Positions 22,995 to 31,161 of a stretch of DNA of 64,000 nucleotides are shown in pieces; the first letter of the stretch is position 1, and every line of letters starts with the position of its first letter. Origin of the DNA: Lysobacter arseniciresistens ZS79. GTDB lineage: Bacteria > Pseudomonadota > Gammaproteobacteria > Xanthomonadales > Xanthomonadaceae. The position numbers and the translations under genes are program-made. The DNA lies in assembly GCF_000768335.1 (NCBI RefSeq), contig NZ_AVPT01000002.1, forward strand, positions 1 to 64,000, read 5' to 3'. Under the pieces are notes generated by a model. The model was not told the DNA's origin. It worked only from the letters and a program-made list of their open reading frames with translations, and did not search any database.

Positions 22995-23190
22995 GATGTT
23001 TTCCTCTTCTCGATAGAGCGGATTGCTCGTGAACCGAGTAGGGGAAAGGCAGGGCTGGTGCACCCCGCAAAAGCGAACGAACGCAAGTGAGTTGAGCCGG
23101 AGCCCACGGGCTCCAAGGGGCCGCAATGAAGGCAAACAGGCGTGAAAGGGTCTAGTGGTGTCGCAACCTTACGGGCGACATGAACGGCCC
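22995..23190 (-). promoter_or_regulatory. Long leader with duplicated element (copy A)
   Basis: The block around 23135-23190 (GGGTCTAG-T-GGTGTCGCA on plus) is repeated upstream of radC near 25050-25110. A CG-rich stem (GAGCCCACGGGCTC, 23098-23112) lies between. Likely promoter and leader of the DUF736-like gene. Confidence 0.4.
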
Positions 23191-23475
23191 TAGCCTGTTG
23201 ATCAGCCGCAGTGGAGGAGACAAACCTATATCCGTTTAGGTGCAGGCTTGCTCCTTGAACCACTTGACCCAAGGTGCCACGAAAAAGCAAACACGCCGTA
23301 GAGAAGTGGATCCATGGCTAGGAACTCCCACCCGCTACCGAACTGCCTTGACGCAATGCATGACTTGCGGATGGATAGTGCAGGGTCAGCAATACTGGTC
23401 CAAAGAGAAAGCCCCGCACATGGCAGGGCTTCTTGGTTCTCTCTCCCGGTCGATGGCGCGGTTGTGCACCCAGGA
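23191..23475. other. Gap without a convincing gene
   Basis: Between the leader above and the H-NS-like gene I see only weak reading frames that lack ribosome sites or recognisable sequence. A short stem near 23411-23436 (AAAGCCCCGCACATGGCAGGGCTT) could end transcription of the H-NS-like gene. Confidence 0.4.
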
Positions 23476-24021
23476 CTAGGAGGCCTTCTTCGCCACCTTC
23501 TTGCGGGCCTTCTTCGCCGGCCCCTTGGCTGCTCGCTTCACACCCTTGGTTGCTTTGGATGCCTTGCTTGCCTTTTTCGCTGCCTTCTTGGCAGCTTTGG
23601 CAGGCTTGGATGCACCACCAAAGGGATAAGCGGGATACTTCTCATCGGGATTGGCCTTGTGCCAGGCCTTACCTTCCGGTGTGGCCGACCATGCAATGAA
23701 TGCCTTGTGGCCCTGGCCCCTACCCGTCCAAGTCTCGCCCGTGGGCAACTGATACTTGGGCTCGACTTTGAATTTTTTGCCGGCGTTTGTCTTGGTGGCA
23801 GTGCTCTTGGGCGCAACCGCACCCTTGGCTTGCAGCATGCCCATCAGCGAGTTGCGCTGCGCTTGCGTGAGAAAGCGCATGTAGGTGTCCAGGATCTCCT
23901 TGATCTGCTCAAAGGAGGCCCGCGCCTGCTGCCCTACTGTTTCGTTGAACTCGTTGCGCAGCCGCTCGGCCTTCTTTTCGGCATCAGCAAGCTGTCTCAT
24001 GAAGTCATTCAAGATCGCCAT
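23476..24021 (-). CDS. H-NS-like protein with histone-H1-like lysine/alanine tail (181 aa)
   Basis: Residues 1-75 form a helical, coiled-coil oligomerisation region (FMRQLADAEKKAERLRNEFN). Residues about 100-130 contain the H-NS DNA-binding signature (LPTGETWTGRGQGHKAFIAW). The last 45 residues are almost only K and A with PAKKA/KKAAKKA repeats, like bacterial H1-type proteins. Such a xenogeneic silencer would coat the lower-GC island and keep cargo silent. Its leader can fold so that the ribosome site is buried (see the leader entry). Confidence 0.8.
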   Translation of the reverse strand: MAILNDFMRQLADAEKKAERLRNEFNETVGQQARASFEQIKEILDTYMRFLTQAQRNSLMGMLQAKGAVAPKSTATKTNAGKKFKVEPKYQLPTGETWTGRGQGHKAFIAWSATPEGKAWHKANPDEKYPAYPFGGASKPAKAAKKAAKKASKASKATKGVKRAAKGPAKKARKKVAKKAS

Positions 24022-24024
24022 TGA

Positions 24025-24063
24025 AACCCCTTATCCGGTGGATTTACATCCTTGTAAGGGGTT
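24025..24063 (-). promoter_or_regulatory. 5' leader hairpin that can hide the H-NS-like gene's ribosome site
   Basis: Perfect 9-bp arms AACCCCTTA (24025-24033) and TAAGGGGTT (24055-24063). On the mRNA the 3' arm, TAAGGGGTT, is the only Shine-Dalgarno and lies 3 nt before the ATG, so pairing would block initiation. Confidence 0.5.
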
Positions 24064-24080
24064 ATTTGTTCAAAGGCAAG

Positions 24081-24335
24081 TCAAACGATGCGAACCGGGG
24101 CGTTCATGTTCTGGGTAAACATGTGCTTGCGGATCCGGCTAATGATTGATTGCTCCCCAATTTCAGACGCCATCTGTGCGAAGCGAGGATGCACATACAC
24201 ATGCTCATCCAGCGCCATGTCGAGATAGTCGATATCGGAGTTTTCAATGGCGTGCGCCAGCAAACCAGCCTCGTCCTGCGGCTCCTTTGAGGGCGGGGTG
24301 AACATGGCGAACGGTAGGATAGAAAGAATTGACAT
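24081..24335 (-). CDS. Hypothetical protein (84 aa)
   Basis: Start chosen at MSILSILPFAM, after TTGGAGG. A short hydrophobic N-terminus is followed by an acidic helical domain (DEAGLLAHAIENSDIDYLDMALDEHVYVHP) with a faint ankyrin-like rhythm. No RRL tail. Function unknown. Confidence 0.55.
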   Translation of the reverse strand: MSILSILPFAMFTPPSKEPQDEAGLLAHAIENSDIDYLDMALDEHVYVHPRFAQMASEIGEQSIISRIRKHMFTQNMNAPVRIV

Positions 24336-24356
24336 GTTGGCCTCCAATTGCGTTGG

Positions 24357-24393
24357 GATACCTTTAATGTCTCAAAGAAACGATTGAGCGCAA
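24357..24393 (-). promoter_or_regulatory. Island-type promoter, copy 6
   Basis: Minus strand TTGCGCTCAATCG (TTGCGC at 24388-24393) before the 84-aa gene. The upstream C run is replaced by G, and the GCCTTT box is missing. Confidence 0.45.
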
Positions 24394-24479
24394 CCCCCCC
24401 TGCTATGACAGCGTGGGTTGGTCCGAAGGCGCAACTGGGTGGGAAGCGCCGCCCTGTTCAAGGCTTGAAGGCTAGGTCA

Positions 24480-24956
24480 TCAGACCCAGCCTTTGGCAGC
24501 CATGGAAGAGCACTCATCGCCCGTGATGATGAAATGATCCAGGATGCGGATATCCACCAGTGCCAAGGCTTGCTTCAAGCGGGCCGTTACCGCGCGGTCC
24601 GCCGCGGATGCTTCCGGGTTGCCCGAAGGGTGGCAGTGATAGAGCACCAGGGCTTGGGCATTGTGCTGCAAGGCGGCTTTGACCACCTCACGGGGATGGA
24701 CTTCCGCTCCATCCACGGTGCCCCTGAACAAGTCTTCGATGGCCAGGATGTTGTGGCGGGTATCGAGGAACATGACCCCGAATACTTCATGCTCCAATCC
24801 ACCGCAATGGGCCCGCAGGTAGCGGGTGGCTTCCGAAGGATCGGCGATGCGTCCCTTGCGTTCCAGGCGCTTCTTCAAGATGGCTTCCGCGGCGGCGATG
24901 ATCTGGTCTTCCCGATCGGCGTTTGCATAACTGGTCCAAAGGTCGTTGGTGCTCAT
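24480..24956 (-). CDS. radC: RadC-family JAB/MPN-domain protein (158 aa)
   Basis: The zinc-binding JAB signature is intact: Glu in the early strand region, then HCHPSGNPEASAADRAVT with His107, His109 and Asp120. Short form, lacking the N-terminal helix-hairpin-helix of chromosomal RadC, as is usual on plasmids, prophages and integrative elements. The exact role is unproven. Start at MSTNDLW after GGAG. A long leader precedes it, sharing an element with the DUF736-like gene. Confidence 0.85.
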   Translation of the reverse strand: MSTNDLWTSYANADREDQIIAAAEAILKKRLERKGRIADPSEATRYLRAHCGGLEHEVFGVMFLDTRHNILAIEDLFRGTVDGAEVHPREVVKAALQHNAQALVLYHCHPSGNPEASAADRAVTARLKQALALVDIRILDHFIITGDECSSMAAKGWV

Positions 24957-25110
24957 GTGGTTCTCCAAGGCGTTGTGCCTGTGGAGCGAAAAAGCGAAGG
25001 CCTTGGCGTGAGGTGCATCCCGGAGAAGCCGGGACCGAAGCGGAGCAAGAACAGGTTGAAGGGTCTAGCGGTGTCGCACACATTGCGGCACAAGCGGCCC
25101 GGAAGCCCTT
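24957..25110 (-). promoter_or_regulatory. Long leader with duplicated element (copy B)
   Basis: Plus-strand block GGGTCTAGCGGTGTCGCA (25061-25078) repeats the one near 23150, with AACAGG before and GGCCC after in both copies. Likely shared promoter/leader of radC. Confidence 0.4.
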
Positions 25111-25429
25111 GCAAAGCGTAGGAGGTTCACCCTTGCCCCAAGCCAGGGTCGTAGCAAGATCCACCCAATAGGCACTGCCCAGGAGAACCGGGCACCAACT
25201 GCTTCCTTGGACCCGATGCACGATCGGGAAGTAAGCCGGTGCAGTCTTGAAGTGGAACAAGTTTCGGTAGCGTTGAATGTCGCCAAAGGCACATTCCCGC
25301 GCGAAGCGCAACGCAGCCGGAACAAGTAGGGACTTTTCGCCCACCCTGCCCTTTGCATGCGGGTTCTGGTGGGTTGTGAAGTGGGCATCTGACTACCCGC
25401 CCTGGCCAGCTTGTTCAGTGGTTGACGGC
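25111..25429. other. Gap without a convincing gene
   Basis: No recognisable protein. A minus-strand frame runs through it into radC, but it has no plausible ribosome site and looks like non-coding sequence. It could hold a decayed gene. Confidence 0.35.
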
Positions 25430-25837
25430 TTAGCGGAGCCTCACGGGAAGGCGTTGCACTTCACTTGCCACTGCCCGCTCTTCACGAATTGCCGCCAGCA
25501 ACCCTTGGATTTCTTCTGCGGCGGATTGATCAGGTAGCACGCCCCGGTAGGACCGGGCATCCACATCCGCACCTGCATCAATGAGCACCAAGGCCACTTC
25601 CATGTTCTGCGCGGTGTGTAGTGGCGTGAGGCCATTGGCATCCAGGGCGTCTACCTTGGCGCCATTGGCGAGCAAAGCCCTGGCCACTTCCGCGCTTCCA
25701 GCCCAGTGAAGCGCCGTGCGCTGCATGTTGTCCCGCTGGTCAACAAATTGCCCGTGGCGAACCAAGCCACGGATCGTATTAGGCCGGTCGTAGATTGCGG
25801 CCAGGTGCAAAGCAGAGTGTTGTTCTTGAACAAGCAT
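25430..25837 (-). CDS. Short ankyrin repeat protein (135 aa)
   Basis: Three to four ankyrin repeats: ALHLAAIYDRPNTIRGLVRHGQFVD, TALHWAGSAEVARALLANGAKVDALDANGLTPLHTAQ and ALVLIDAGADVDAR. Very short leader, and an end that reads EVQRLPVRLR, a variant of the tail family with one residue after RL. Ribosome site taggaggg. Single-gene unit behind island promoter copy 7. Confidence 0.75.
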   Translation of the reverse strand: MLVQEQHSALHLAAIYDRPNTIRGLVRHGQFVDQRDNMQRTALHWAGSAEVARALLANGAKVDALDANGLTPLHTAQNMEVALVLIDAGADVDARSYRGVLPDQSAAEEIQGLLAAIREERAVASEVQRLPVRLR

Positions 25838-25858
25838 GGCGCCCTCCTAAAAGCGTTG

Positions 25859-25895
25859 GATATATTCACTATCCAACGCAATTGGATGAGCGCAA
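25859..25895 (-). promoter_or_regulatory. Island-type promoter, copy 7, abutting upstream stop
   Basis: Minus strand TAG-CCTC-TTGCGC (TTGCGC at 25890-25895): the TAG is the stop of the gene at 25900-26616. It also contains the inverted repeat CCAACGC/GCGTTGG around the start of transcription. Confidence 0.55.
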
Positions 25896-25899
25896 GAGG

Positions 25900-26616
25900 C
25901 TACAAACGCCGTGAGCGCTGGATCTGCTGGGTTGATTGCTCACTACTTGCTGATAGCACTAGGGCATCGGCGTCGGCTTGCGAGGGAGACCACGCGGGTG
26001 TGGCAGCATGTAAGCATTGGTGATCACAGATCGATCGCATTCGATTCGCCAGATCTTCAAAACCAGCCTCCCGCGCCAATTGCTCTGCGGTAATGCCTTC
26101 GTTGTTCGCAATCGAAGGGTCCGCGTCTGCGTCTAACAATCGGTTGGCTAGGGCTCCATAGCACTTGAACAACGGGGTCTCACCTTCTTCATCCTGGATG
26201 TTCACATTGGCGCCAGCCTCCAAAAGCACCTCGACAATATCAGTGCTCATGTCCTTGCCCTTAACTGCGTAGTGCAGTGCCGTTAGGCCAAAGTCATCTT
26301 GCAAATCGCACGCGGAAGGGATTGCATCAACCAATGCCTTACATATGTCCGCGGAACCTCTGAAAACTGCATGATGAAGCGCAGAGCATCCATTATCGGT
26401 TTGTATGGTGGGGTCAGCGCCGTTGGCAACTAGCTTACTGACAACATTAGTTTGATTGTGTGCAGCGGCAACCACCAGGGCCGTTTCGTTAAACTCTCTG
26501 GTTCCGGCATCGATATCAAAACCGTCTTCAATGTAATCGTCAACGACCTGCGCCCAATTATTAGCGCATGCAAGGATGAAGTTGTTTAACCGTTCTTCGC
26601 TTGGATGTGTTCGCAT
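25900..26616 (-). CDS. Ankyrin protein with WSPSQADADALV block and RSRRL tail (238 aa)
   Basis: Five ankyrin repeats from about residue 10 to 170 (ALVVAAAHNQTNVVSKLVANGADPT, TALHYAVKGKDMSTDIVEVLLEAGANVN). A Cys/His-containing linker (RSICDHQCLHAA) leads to the cargo-family tail: PAWSPSQADADALV, a short Gln/Ser stretch, and RSRRL at the very end. No signal peptide. I infer an effector-like scaffold. Single-gene unit between two promoter copies. Confidence 0.82.
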   Translation of the reverse strand: MRTHPSEERLNNFILACANNWAQVVDDYIEDGFDIDAGTREFNETALVVAAAHNQTNVVSKLVANGADPTIQTDNGCSALHHAVFRGSADICKALVDAIPSACDLQDDFGLTALHYAVKGKDMSTDIVEVLLEAGANVNIQDEEGETPLFKCYGALANRLLDADADPSIANNEGITAEQLAREAGFEDLANRMRSICDHQCLHAATPAWSPSQADADALVLSASSEQSTQQIQRSRRL

Positions 26617-26634
26617 TCCATCTCCCCTTGCAAG

Positions 26635-26675
26635 TCTTTTAACTAATGTCTTAAAACTTTCCCCGGCGCAAGGGG
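26635..26675 (-). promoter_or_regulatory. Island-type promoter, copy 8, abutting upstream stop
   Basis: Minus strand: stop TAA of the next gene upstream, then CCCC-TTGCGC (26666-26671) with no spacer. Confidence 0.6.
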
Positions 26676-27479
26676 TTAGAGACGCCTGCTTCGCTGCTGG
26701 TGTTGGGCTTGCTGCTCGCCCGTAGCCTGGGGCATCAAGGCGTCAGCGTCGGCTTGTGAGGGAGACCAGGCGGCTTGAAGTTCTTTTGCCTGGGCGTTTG
26801 CCAGCACTTCAAGGCAGTTGGGTGCATATTCGCTTGCGATATCGAAAGCGTTCTGGTCGTTGCCGTCTTGCTTGTAGGGATCCACACCCGCTTCAAGCAA
26901 TGCATTGATCATTTCGTGGTTCTCGAACTCAATAGCCGTGTGGAGTGGAAACGCACCGCCAAGAGTGTGTTCATCTAGCGCCAGGGCCACAGACAACAGG
27001 TTGTTCTCGATCGCTAGTCCCATTGCCGGTGAACCAAATGTAGCTGCACCCTCTTCAATGAACTTGATTGCGACCTCGGGCCTGCGATCATCGATTGCTG
27101 CTGAAACCGGGGTCCATGCGTCGCCATATGTCAGATGGGAAATAGCGGTGTCAATGTCAGCACCATGGTCCATCAGAACATCGATCTGGCCAGGCTCGGA
27201 TACATTGAACAGTGCTCGGCACACTTCTTCGTAGGTGATCCCGCCTTCAAACTGCTCTTCCTCGTTGCGGATCGCTAGGAAGATCTCGGTATCTTCGGTG
27301 TCCCCGTTCTCTACAACATAGTTGAGGCTTTCACGCCCGGCATCACCCAGCACGAGCGCATGATCCAGATACTCCCGAACACCGGCCTCTTCGTGATCGA
27401 CTTCGAACTCATCCCGCAGCTCTTGGTTGTTAAGCGCTTCATGAAGATCATCCAGCGTGAAATCAAAGAGCTTGGCCAT
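26676..27479 (-). CDS. Ankyrin-like protein with WSPSQADADAL block and RSRRL tail (267 aa)
   Basis: An N-terminal acidic helical part (FTLDDLHEALNNQELRDEFEVDHEEAG) is followed by about five divergent ankyrin repeats (VCRALFNVSEPGQIDVLMDHGADIDT, LHTAIEFENHEMINALLEAGVDPY). The last 35 residues are AAWSPSQADADALMPQ, a Gln-rich stretch and RSRRL. The tail DNA (codons AGC AGG CGT CTC TAA) is identical at its end to that of the gene at 27540. Confidence 0.8.
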   Translation of the reverse strand: MAKLFDFTLDDLHEALNNQELRDEFEVDHEEAGVREYLDHALVLGDAGRESLNYVVENGDTEDTEIFLAIRNEEEQFEGGITYEEVCRALFNVSEPGQIDVLMDHGADIDTAISHLTYGDAWTPVSAAIDDRRPEVAIKFIEEGAATFGSPAMGLAIENNLLSVALALDEHTLGGAFPLHTAIEFENHEMINALLEAGVDPYKQDGNDQNAFDIASEYAPNCLEVLANAQAKELQAAWSPSQADADALMPQATGEQQAQHQQRSRRL

Positions 27480-27498
27480 AGTCCTCTCGGTTTGGGGG

Positions 27499-27539
27499 TC
27501 TACACCTATTGAATAGGCAAAGGGTGCGAGCGCAAGGGG
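27499..27539 (-). promoter_or_regulatory. Island-type promoter, copy 9, abutting upstream stop
   Basis: Minus strand TAA-CCCC-TTGCGC (27530-27535), then TTTGCCTATTCAATAGG. The stop belongs to the gene at 27540-28247. Confidence 0.6.
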
Positions 27540-28247
27540 TTAGAGACGCCTGCTGCGCTGTTGGTGTTGCTGCTGGACTTGCTGCTTGCCATTTTCCTGG
27601 GGCACAAGGGCATCGGCATCGGCTTGGGAAGGCGACCAGGATCCGACAACCCCAAGCGTTGCTTGATCAAGAGCTTTCGCCTGCGTGTTGCTCAAAGCTC
27701 GACCGGTCACTTCTGCTTCCAGCCAACCCATGAATTCCTCCTCGCTCCCGACACCGTATTGTGTCCAAATGCAGTCATCCCATATTCCAGTCTTATGAGT
27801 TTCAGGGCCTTCCAGCGTGCCGAAAGTGTCGCACTGGATAACCACACCCTGGTTGAGCCCCTGTTCAACAGCCTCGCGATCGGCATACAGGATGGCAACC
27901 TTCACCCGTTCTTCGTCCAGTGTTAGCGTTTCATCACGCTTGGGCTGATAGGTCAACACTTCCTCATAGAGCGAGACCGGGATTGTTCCAAGTGAGATGT
28001 TGCTCCCAGCAACGAAGTCAGCATAGACAACATGAGCCAGATCTTCGGTCAGGTTCTCGTAGTTATCATATGCACAGGCTCGTCTGGACATAGCACCTGA
28101 TATGAAGTCATTCAGACGTTCAAGATCAGTATCTTTCCCATGAGCATTCGCACACTCTTCTAGACCTTCTTCAACCCATGAAGATAGCTCGTCAAAAGAA
28201 ACTGCAACACAGCTAAATTCGTCTTCGTCCTCGAAATCATCTTGCAT
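27540..28247 (-). CDS. Non-ankyrin acidic protein carrying the same WSPSQADADALVP/RSRRL tail (235 aa)
   Basis: The body is unrelated to ankyrin: very acidic start (DDFEDEDEFSCVAVSFDELSSWVEEGLEECA), then a mixed alpha/beta region (LGTIPVSLYEEVLTYQPKRDETLTLDEERVKVAILYADREAVEQGL). The C-terminus still has GSWSPSQADADALVPQ, Gln repeats and RSRRL. A shared tail on an unrelated body argues that the tail is a transferable signal and not part of the ankyrin fold. Function unknown. Confidence 0.75.
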   Translation of the reverse strand: MQDDFEDEDEFSCVAVSFDELSSWVEEGLEECANAHGKDTDLERLNDFISGAMSRRACAYDNYENLTEDLAHVVYADFVAGSNISLGTIPVSLYEEVLTYQPKRDETLTLDEERVKVAILYADREAVEQGLNQGVVIQCDTFGTLEGPETHKTGIWDDCIWTQYGVGSEEEFMGWLEAEVTGRALSNTQAKALDQATLGVVGSWSPSQADADALVPQENGKQQVQQQHQQRSRRL

Positions 28248-28285
28248 GGGTTTAACTCCTGAATTGAAGGGTATGCTGCTGATCG

Positions 28286-28960
28286 TTAAAGCCGCCTGCG
28301 CTGAACTTGTTGGGATTGCTGCGCCCCTGTTGCCTGGGGCACCAAGGCGTCAGCGTCGGCACTTGATGGAGACCAGGCAGCCGCAAGCTCATCGGCCTGC
28401 CGGTTGGCCACCACCAGGTGCATAGCCGCCACCAACTTGTCGTCGCTTGCCGCTTCGGCGTAGTCGATGCAGGTGGCGCCGTCCTGGTTGAACTGGCCTG
28501 GCACTGCCCCGTTGTCGATGCGAAGCAAGGGGTCGGCGCCAGCTTCAAGAAGCGCCAGGCCAACTTCTGTGAAACCGTTGCCAGCTGCAAGATGCAGTGG
28601 GGTCATGCCGCTTGTTTTGTTCTCTCTGGCGTCGATATCTGCGCCAACTCCGATGATGATGTTGACCATGTGAAGATGATCCGCCATGACAGCCATATGG
28701 AGCGGCGTAAATCCCTCATCGTTAAGCTCTTCTATGTCCCCGCCATTGGCCATCAGTTGCTCAAAATAGGAATAGTTTCCAAGTTGTGCAGCGCAGTGGA
28801 GCTGGAAAGGGTGCTCTTCAAGTGAAGCGAGCTGATCCTCTCGACTAGTAGCATCAACTTCCTCCCACTCGTTCATTTCCGCCCGCCAGTTCTCTTCGGT
28901 ATCAATTGACCCTGTAAACGGGTTGATCAGATACCGTTGTTGCTCGATTGAACTAGACAT
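28286..28960 (-). CDS. Ankyrin protein with WSPSSADADALVP block and RRRL tail (224 aa)
   Basis: Start ATG (MSSSIEQQRY) 5 nt after GGAG. An N-terminal polar segment is followed by four ankyrin repeats (PFQLHCAAQLGNYSYFEQLMANGGDIEELNDEGFTPLH..., TPLHLAAGNGFTEVGLALLEAGADP). It ends AAWSPSSADADALVPQATGAQQ then RRRL. It is followed by a 38-bp gap and then the gene at 28247, in one operon begun at 30345. Confidence 0.8.
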   Translation of the reverse strand: MSSSIEQQRYLINPFTGSIDTEENWRAEMNEWEEVDATSREDQLASLEEHPFQLHCAAQLGNYSYFEQLMANGGDIEELNDEGFTPLHMAVMADHLHMVNIIIGVGADIDARENKTSGMTPLHLAAGNGFTEVGLALLEAGADPLLRIDNGAVPGQFNQDGATCIDYAEAASDDKLVAAMHLVVANRQADELAAAWSPSSADADALVPQATGAQQSQQVQRRRL

Positions 28961-28969
28961 GATCACTCC

Positions 28970-29416
28970 TTAAAGGCGCCTTGAACGCTGTTGGACGGGC
29001 GCCTGGTAATCGGCACTAGCTTCGGGGACTAAAGCATCGGCGTCGGCTTGTGATGGGGACCACCTGCCCGATGCTTTCACCGTCATAGCATCCAGCTCAT
29101 TGGCCTGCTGGCGGGCACGAAATGCAGCAAAGACCCGTTTGCCATTCGCATTGGCATCTTCCTCTGCCGTAGACATGAGCTTGTCATTGATTGATTGATC
29201 CGCCCCGGCGTTCAAGAGCATGATCATAATTTCTTCGTTATCTGCCAACGCCGCCCAGTGAAGCGGAGTCATTTTGAGCATTTGATCAGGGCAGTTGATA
29301 TCGGCGCCATCTGCCAATAGCTGTTCAACTACCTCTTCTTGATGAAGCATGACAGCATTGATTAGCGGAGTATTACCATCCTGGTCGAACTTGTTCAGCT
29401 CATTCTTGCTCGCCAT
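28970..29416 (-). CDS. Ankyrin protein with WSPSQADADALVP block and RSRRL tail (148 aa)
   Basis: Start MASKNELNKFD, TAATG overlap with the stop of the larger ankyrin gene. Two to three repeats (TPLINAVMLHQEEVVEQLLADGADIN, TPLHWAALADNEEIMIMLLNAGADQ), a helical linker, then GRWSPSQADADALVPE and RSRRL. No export signal. Confidence 0.8.
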   Translation of the reverse strand: MASKNELNKFDQDGNTPLINAVMLHQEEVVEQLLADGADINCPDQMLKMTPLHWAALADNEEIMIMLLNAGADQSINDKLMSTAEEDANANGKRVFAAFRARQQANELDAMTVKASGRWSPSQADADALVPEASADYQAPVQQRSRRL

Positions 29417-30345
29417 TACAGCCTTCTCCCCTGCTGCCGCACTTGGTTGTGCTGCTCGCCGGTTGCCTGCGGCACCAAGGCATCGGTGTCGGCCTGGGAA
29501 GGCGACCATGCACCAGATGCTTCAATGGTTCTGGCGTTGAGCACGGCTGCTTCCATGGCGGCCTTGGTTTGCACCACTCCATTCTCTTCGGCCAGATCAA
29601 GAGGGGTCTTGCCCGCATTGTTGGTTGCCATTGGGTCAGCACCAGCATTGACCAGCACCTCGGCATTCGCATAGCGACCGTAGGCAGTCGTGCAGTGAAG
29701 TGGTGTGTTGCCAAAGTTGTCCGTCGCCATGGGGTCAGCACCGTTATCGATCAGCACTTGAAGCGTATCGTGCCGTCCATTCCTGGCCAGCCAGTGCATT
29801 GGCGTTAGGCCGTAGGTATTACGCGCTTCTACGTCGGCGCCAGCGTCAATCAAGGCCTGGGCGATCTCCGGGGTTTTAGCAAAGTGCAATGGCTTGTGCT
29901 GCTCCGTATCGTCCTGCGGAAGCTGAATACCGTTAGGGTTCTTGCCCAGTCCAATAAGTTTTTCAACCACCATCGGATGGCGCGCTCCATGCAAATCCCG
30001 ATACTCGCGCGGAACGTGATCAATCAGATCGCAATCGATATGCGCCAAGCACTCGTTCGCCTTGGTGCTATACCAGTCCTCAGTTTCGCATGACTGGTAG
30101 TTCAAGCTGCGAAGTCTTTGATGGACCACCTCGGGATCCAGCTCGTGGTCCATGGGTGTGTAGGTGTAGGTGTCAGGCTGGGTTTGTTCGTCGTATCGAT
30201 AGTTCACGCTGCGCACGTTCTCGTCGTGCAGGATCTGGCCCAACTCGTCGGGGTTCGATACTCCCATGCCTTCCAACAGTCCTTGCTTCACGCTCCAAGA
30301 AACAAGCACGTCGATTTCTTGCATATCGACAATGTGGGCAGACAT
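29416..30345 (-). CDS. Ankyrin protein with WSPSQADTDALVP block and GRRL tail (309 aa)
   Basis: First gene of the operon 30345-27540, with TTGGAG before the ATG. The N-terminal 120 residues are an acidic unknown domain (VDMQEIDVLVSWSVKQGLLEGMGVSNPDELGQI). From about 130 to 265 there are at least four regular repeats (TPMHWLARNGRHDTLQVLIDNGADPM, TPLHCTTAYGRYANAEVLVNAGADPM). It ends GAWSPSQADTDALVPQATGE then GRRL; the final codons GGG AGA AGG CTG TAA provide the ribosome site for the next gene. Confidence 0.82.
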   Translation of the reverse strand: MSAHIVDMQEIDVLVSWSVKQGLLEGMGVSNPDELGQILHDENVRSVNYRYDEQTQPDTYTYTPMDHELDPEVVHQRLRSLNYQSCETEDWYSTKANECLAHIDCDLIDHVPREYRDLHGARHPMVVEKLIGLGKNPNGIQLPQDDTEQHKPLHFAKTPEIAQALIDAGADVEARNTYGLTPMHWLARNGRHDTLQVLIDNGADPMATDNFGNTPLHCTTAYGRYANAEVLVNAGADPMATNNAGKTPLDLAEENGVVQTKAAMEAAVLNARTIEASGAWSPSQADTDALVPQATGEQHNQVRQQGRRL

Positions 30346-30364
30346 GGGTTCTCCAAAATTGTTA

Positions 30365-30405
30365 GTAGTAATCAGTTAAACAGAAGCCCTGTTGAGCGCA
30401 AGGGG
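30365..30405 (-). promoter_or_regulatory. Island-type promoter, copy 10, abutting upstream stop
   Basis: Minus strand TAA-CCCC-TTGCGC-TC (TTGCGC at 30396-30401). The TAA ends the ankyrin gene at 30406-31161. Confidence 0.6.
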
Positions 30406-31161
30406 TTAAAGGCGCCTGGCTGAACCGCTCGCCAGCGCTACCGCAGCCGTGCTTCCATCCAGCTTCCGTTGGTGCTTCACGGCGCGCAGATAGGCCGCCA
30501 CTTCGTCATGCCCCTGGGCTTTGGCGAGGGCATACGGCGTGGCCCACGCGTTGAGACTGGCGTCAATGTCTGCTCCCGCTTCGACCAGCACACGAACAAC
30601 ATCCAGCTCGCCCATCAAGGCCACCGATTGCAGAGGTGTTCCGGAGTGAGCGTTGGCGTCCACGAACGTCCCCGCCTCCAATAGCAGCAGCGCCATTTGT
30701 GGTGTGCTGGCCATGTGCAACGCGACTTGCCCGTGTGCATTGGCCAGGTTGGGATCCGCCCCGCTTTGCAGCAATTCCCGAACCATGGGAACGAAGCCGG
30801 CAGCGGCTGCAACCGCAAGCGGTGCCTGGGGAGAGGATCCGCCAATGAAGTTCGGGTCAGCACCGTTTGAAAGCAGGAATGAAACCATCTCTTCGCTCCC
30901 CGTCAGGCATGCCTGGTGCAGTGGATGCTGCTTTTCAGCATGAGTGGAGTTCACATCCGCACCGGCCTGAACCAAAACATGGGCAAGATCCACCCGGTTC
31001 CGTGCGGCCACGATCGACAAAGCGGTAATGCCTTGGCACTGACAGGTGGAATTGAGGTCTGCCCCTTTGCCGATGGCAGCAACTACGCCCACCAGGCTTC
31101 CTTGCCTGGCTGCAGTGCAAAGGTCATGAGTGGGGCCTGTGCAGTTTTTGCGGGTGCTCAT
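30406..31161 (-). CDS. Ankyrin repeat protein with ARRL tail (251 aa)
   Basis: Six well-formed repeats spanning residues about 15-225 (LCTAARQGSLVGVVAAIGKGADLN, HPLHQACLTGSEEMVSFLLSNGADPNF, TPYALAKAQGHDEVAAYLRAV). The tail is shorter than in the WSPS group: DGSTAAVALASGSARRL. ATGA-coupled to the Cys-rich gene upstream. Not secreted by a Sec signal. Confidence 0.85.
   Translation of the reverse strand: MSTRKNCTGPTHDLCTAARQGSLVGVVAAIGKGADLNSTCQCQGITALSIVAARNRVDLAHVLVQAGADVNSTHAEKQHPLHQACLTGSEEMVSFLLSNGADPNFIGGSSPQAPLAVAAAAGFVPMVRELLQSGADPNLANAHGQVALHMASTPQMALLLLEAGTFVDANAHSGTPLQSVALMGELDVVRVLVEAGADIDASLNAWATPYALAKAQGHDEVAAYLRAVKHQRKLDGSTAAVALASGSARRL

Noticed and set aside
23240-23479. 79-codon plus-strand frame before the H-NS-like gene
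   Set aside because: No good ribosome site, no recognised sequence, opposite orientation to neighbours, overlaps a likely leader and terminator region.
24787-25344. 185-codon minus-strand frame running into radC
   Set aside because: Overlaps the clear radC reading frame and its leader, rich in Cys/Pro/Ser without pattern; better explained as leader sequence.
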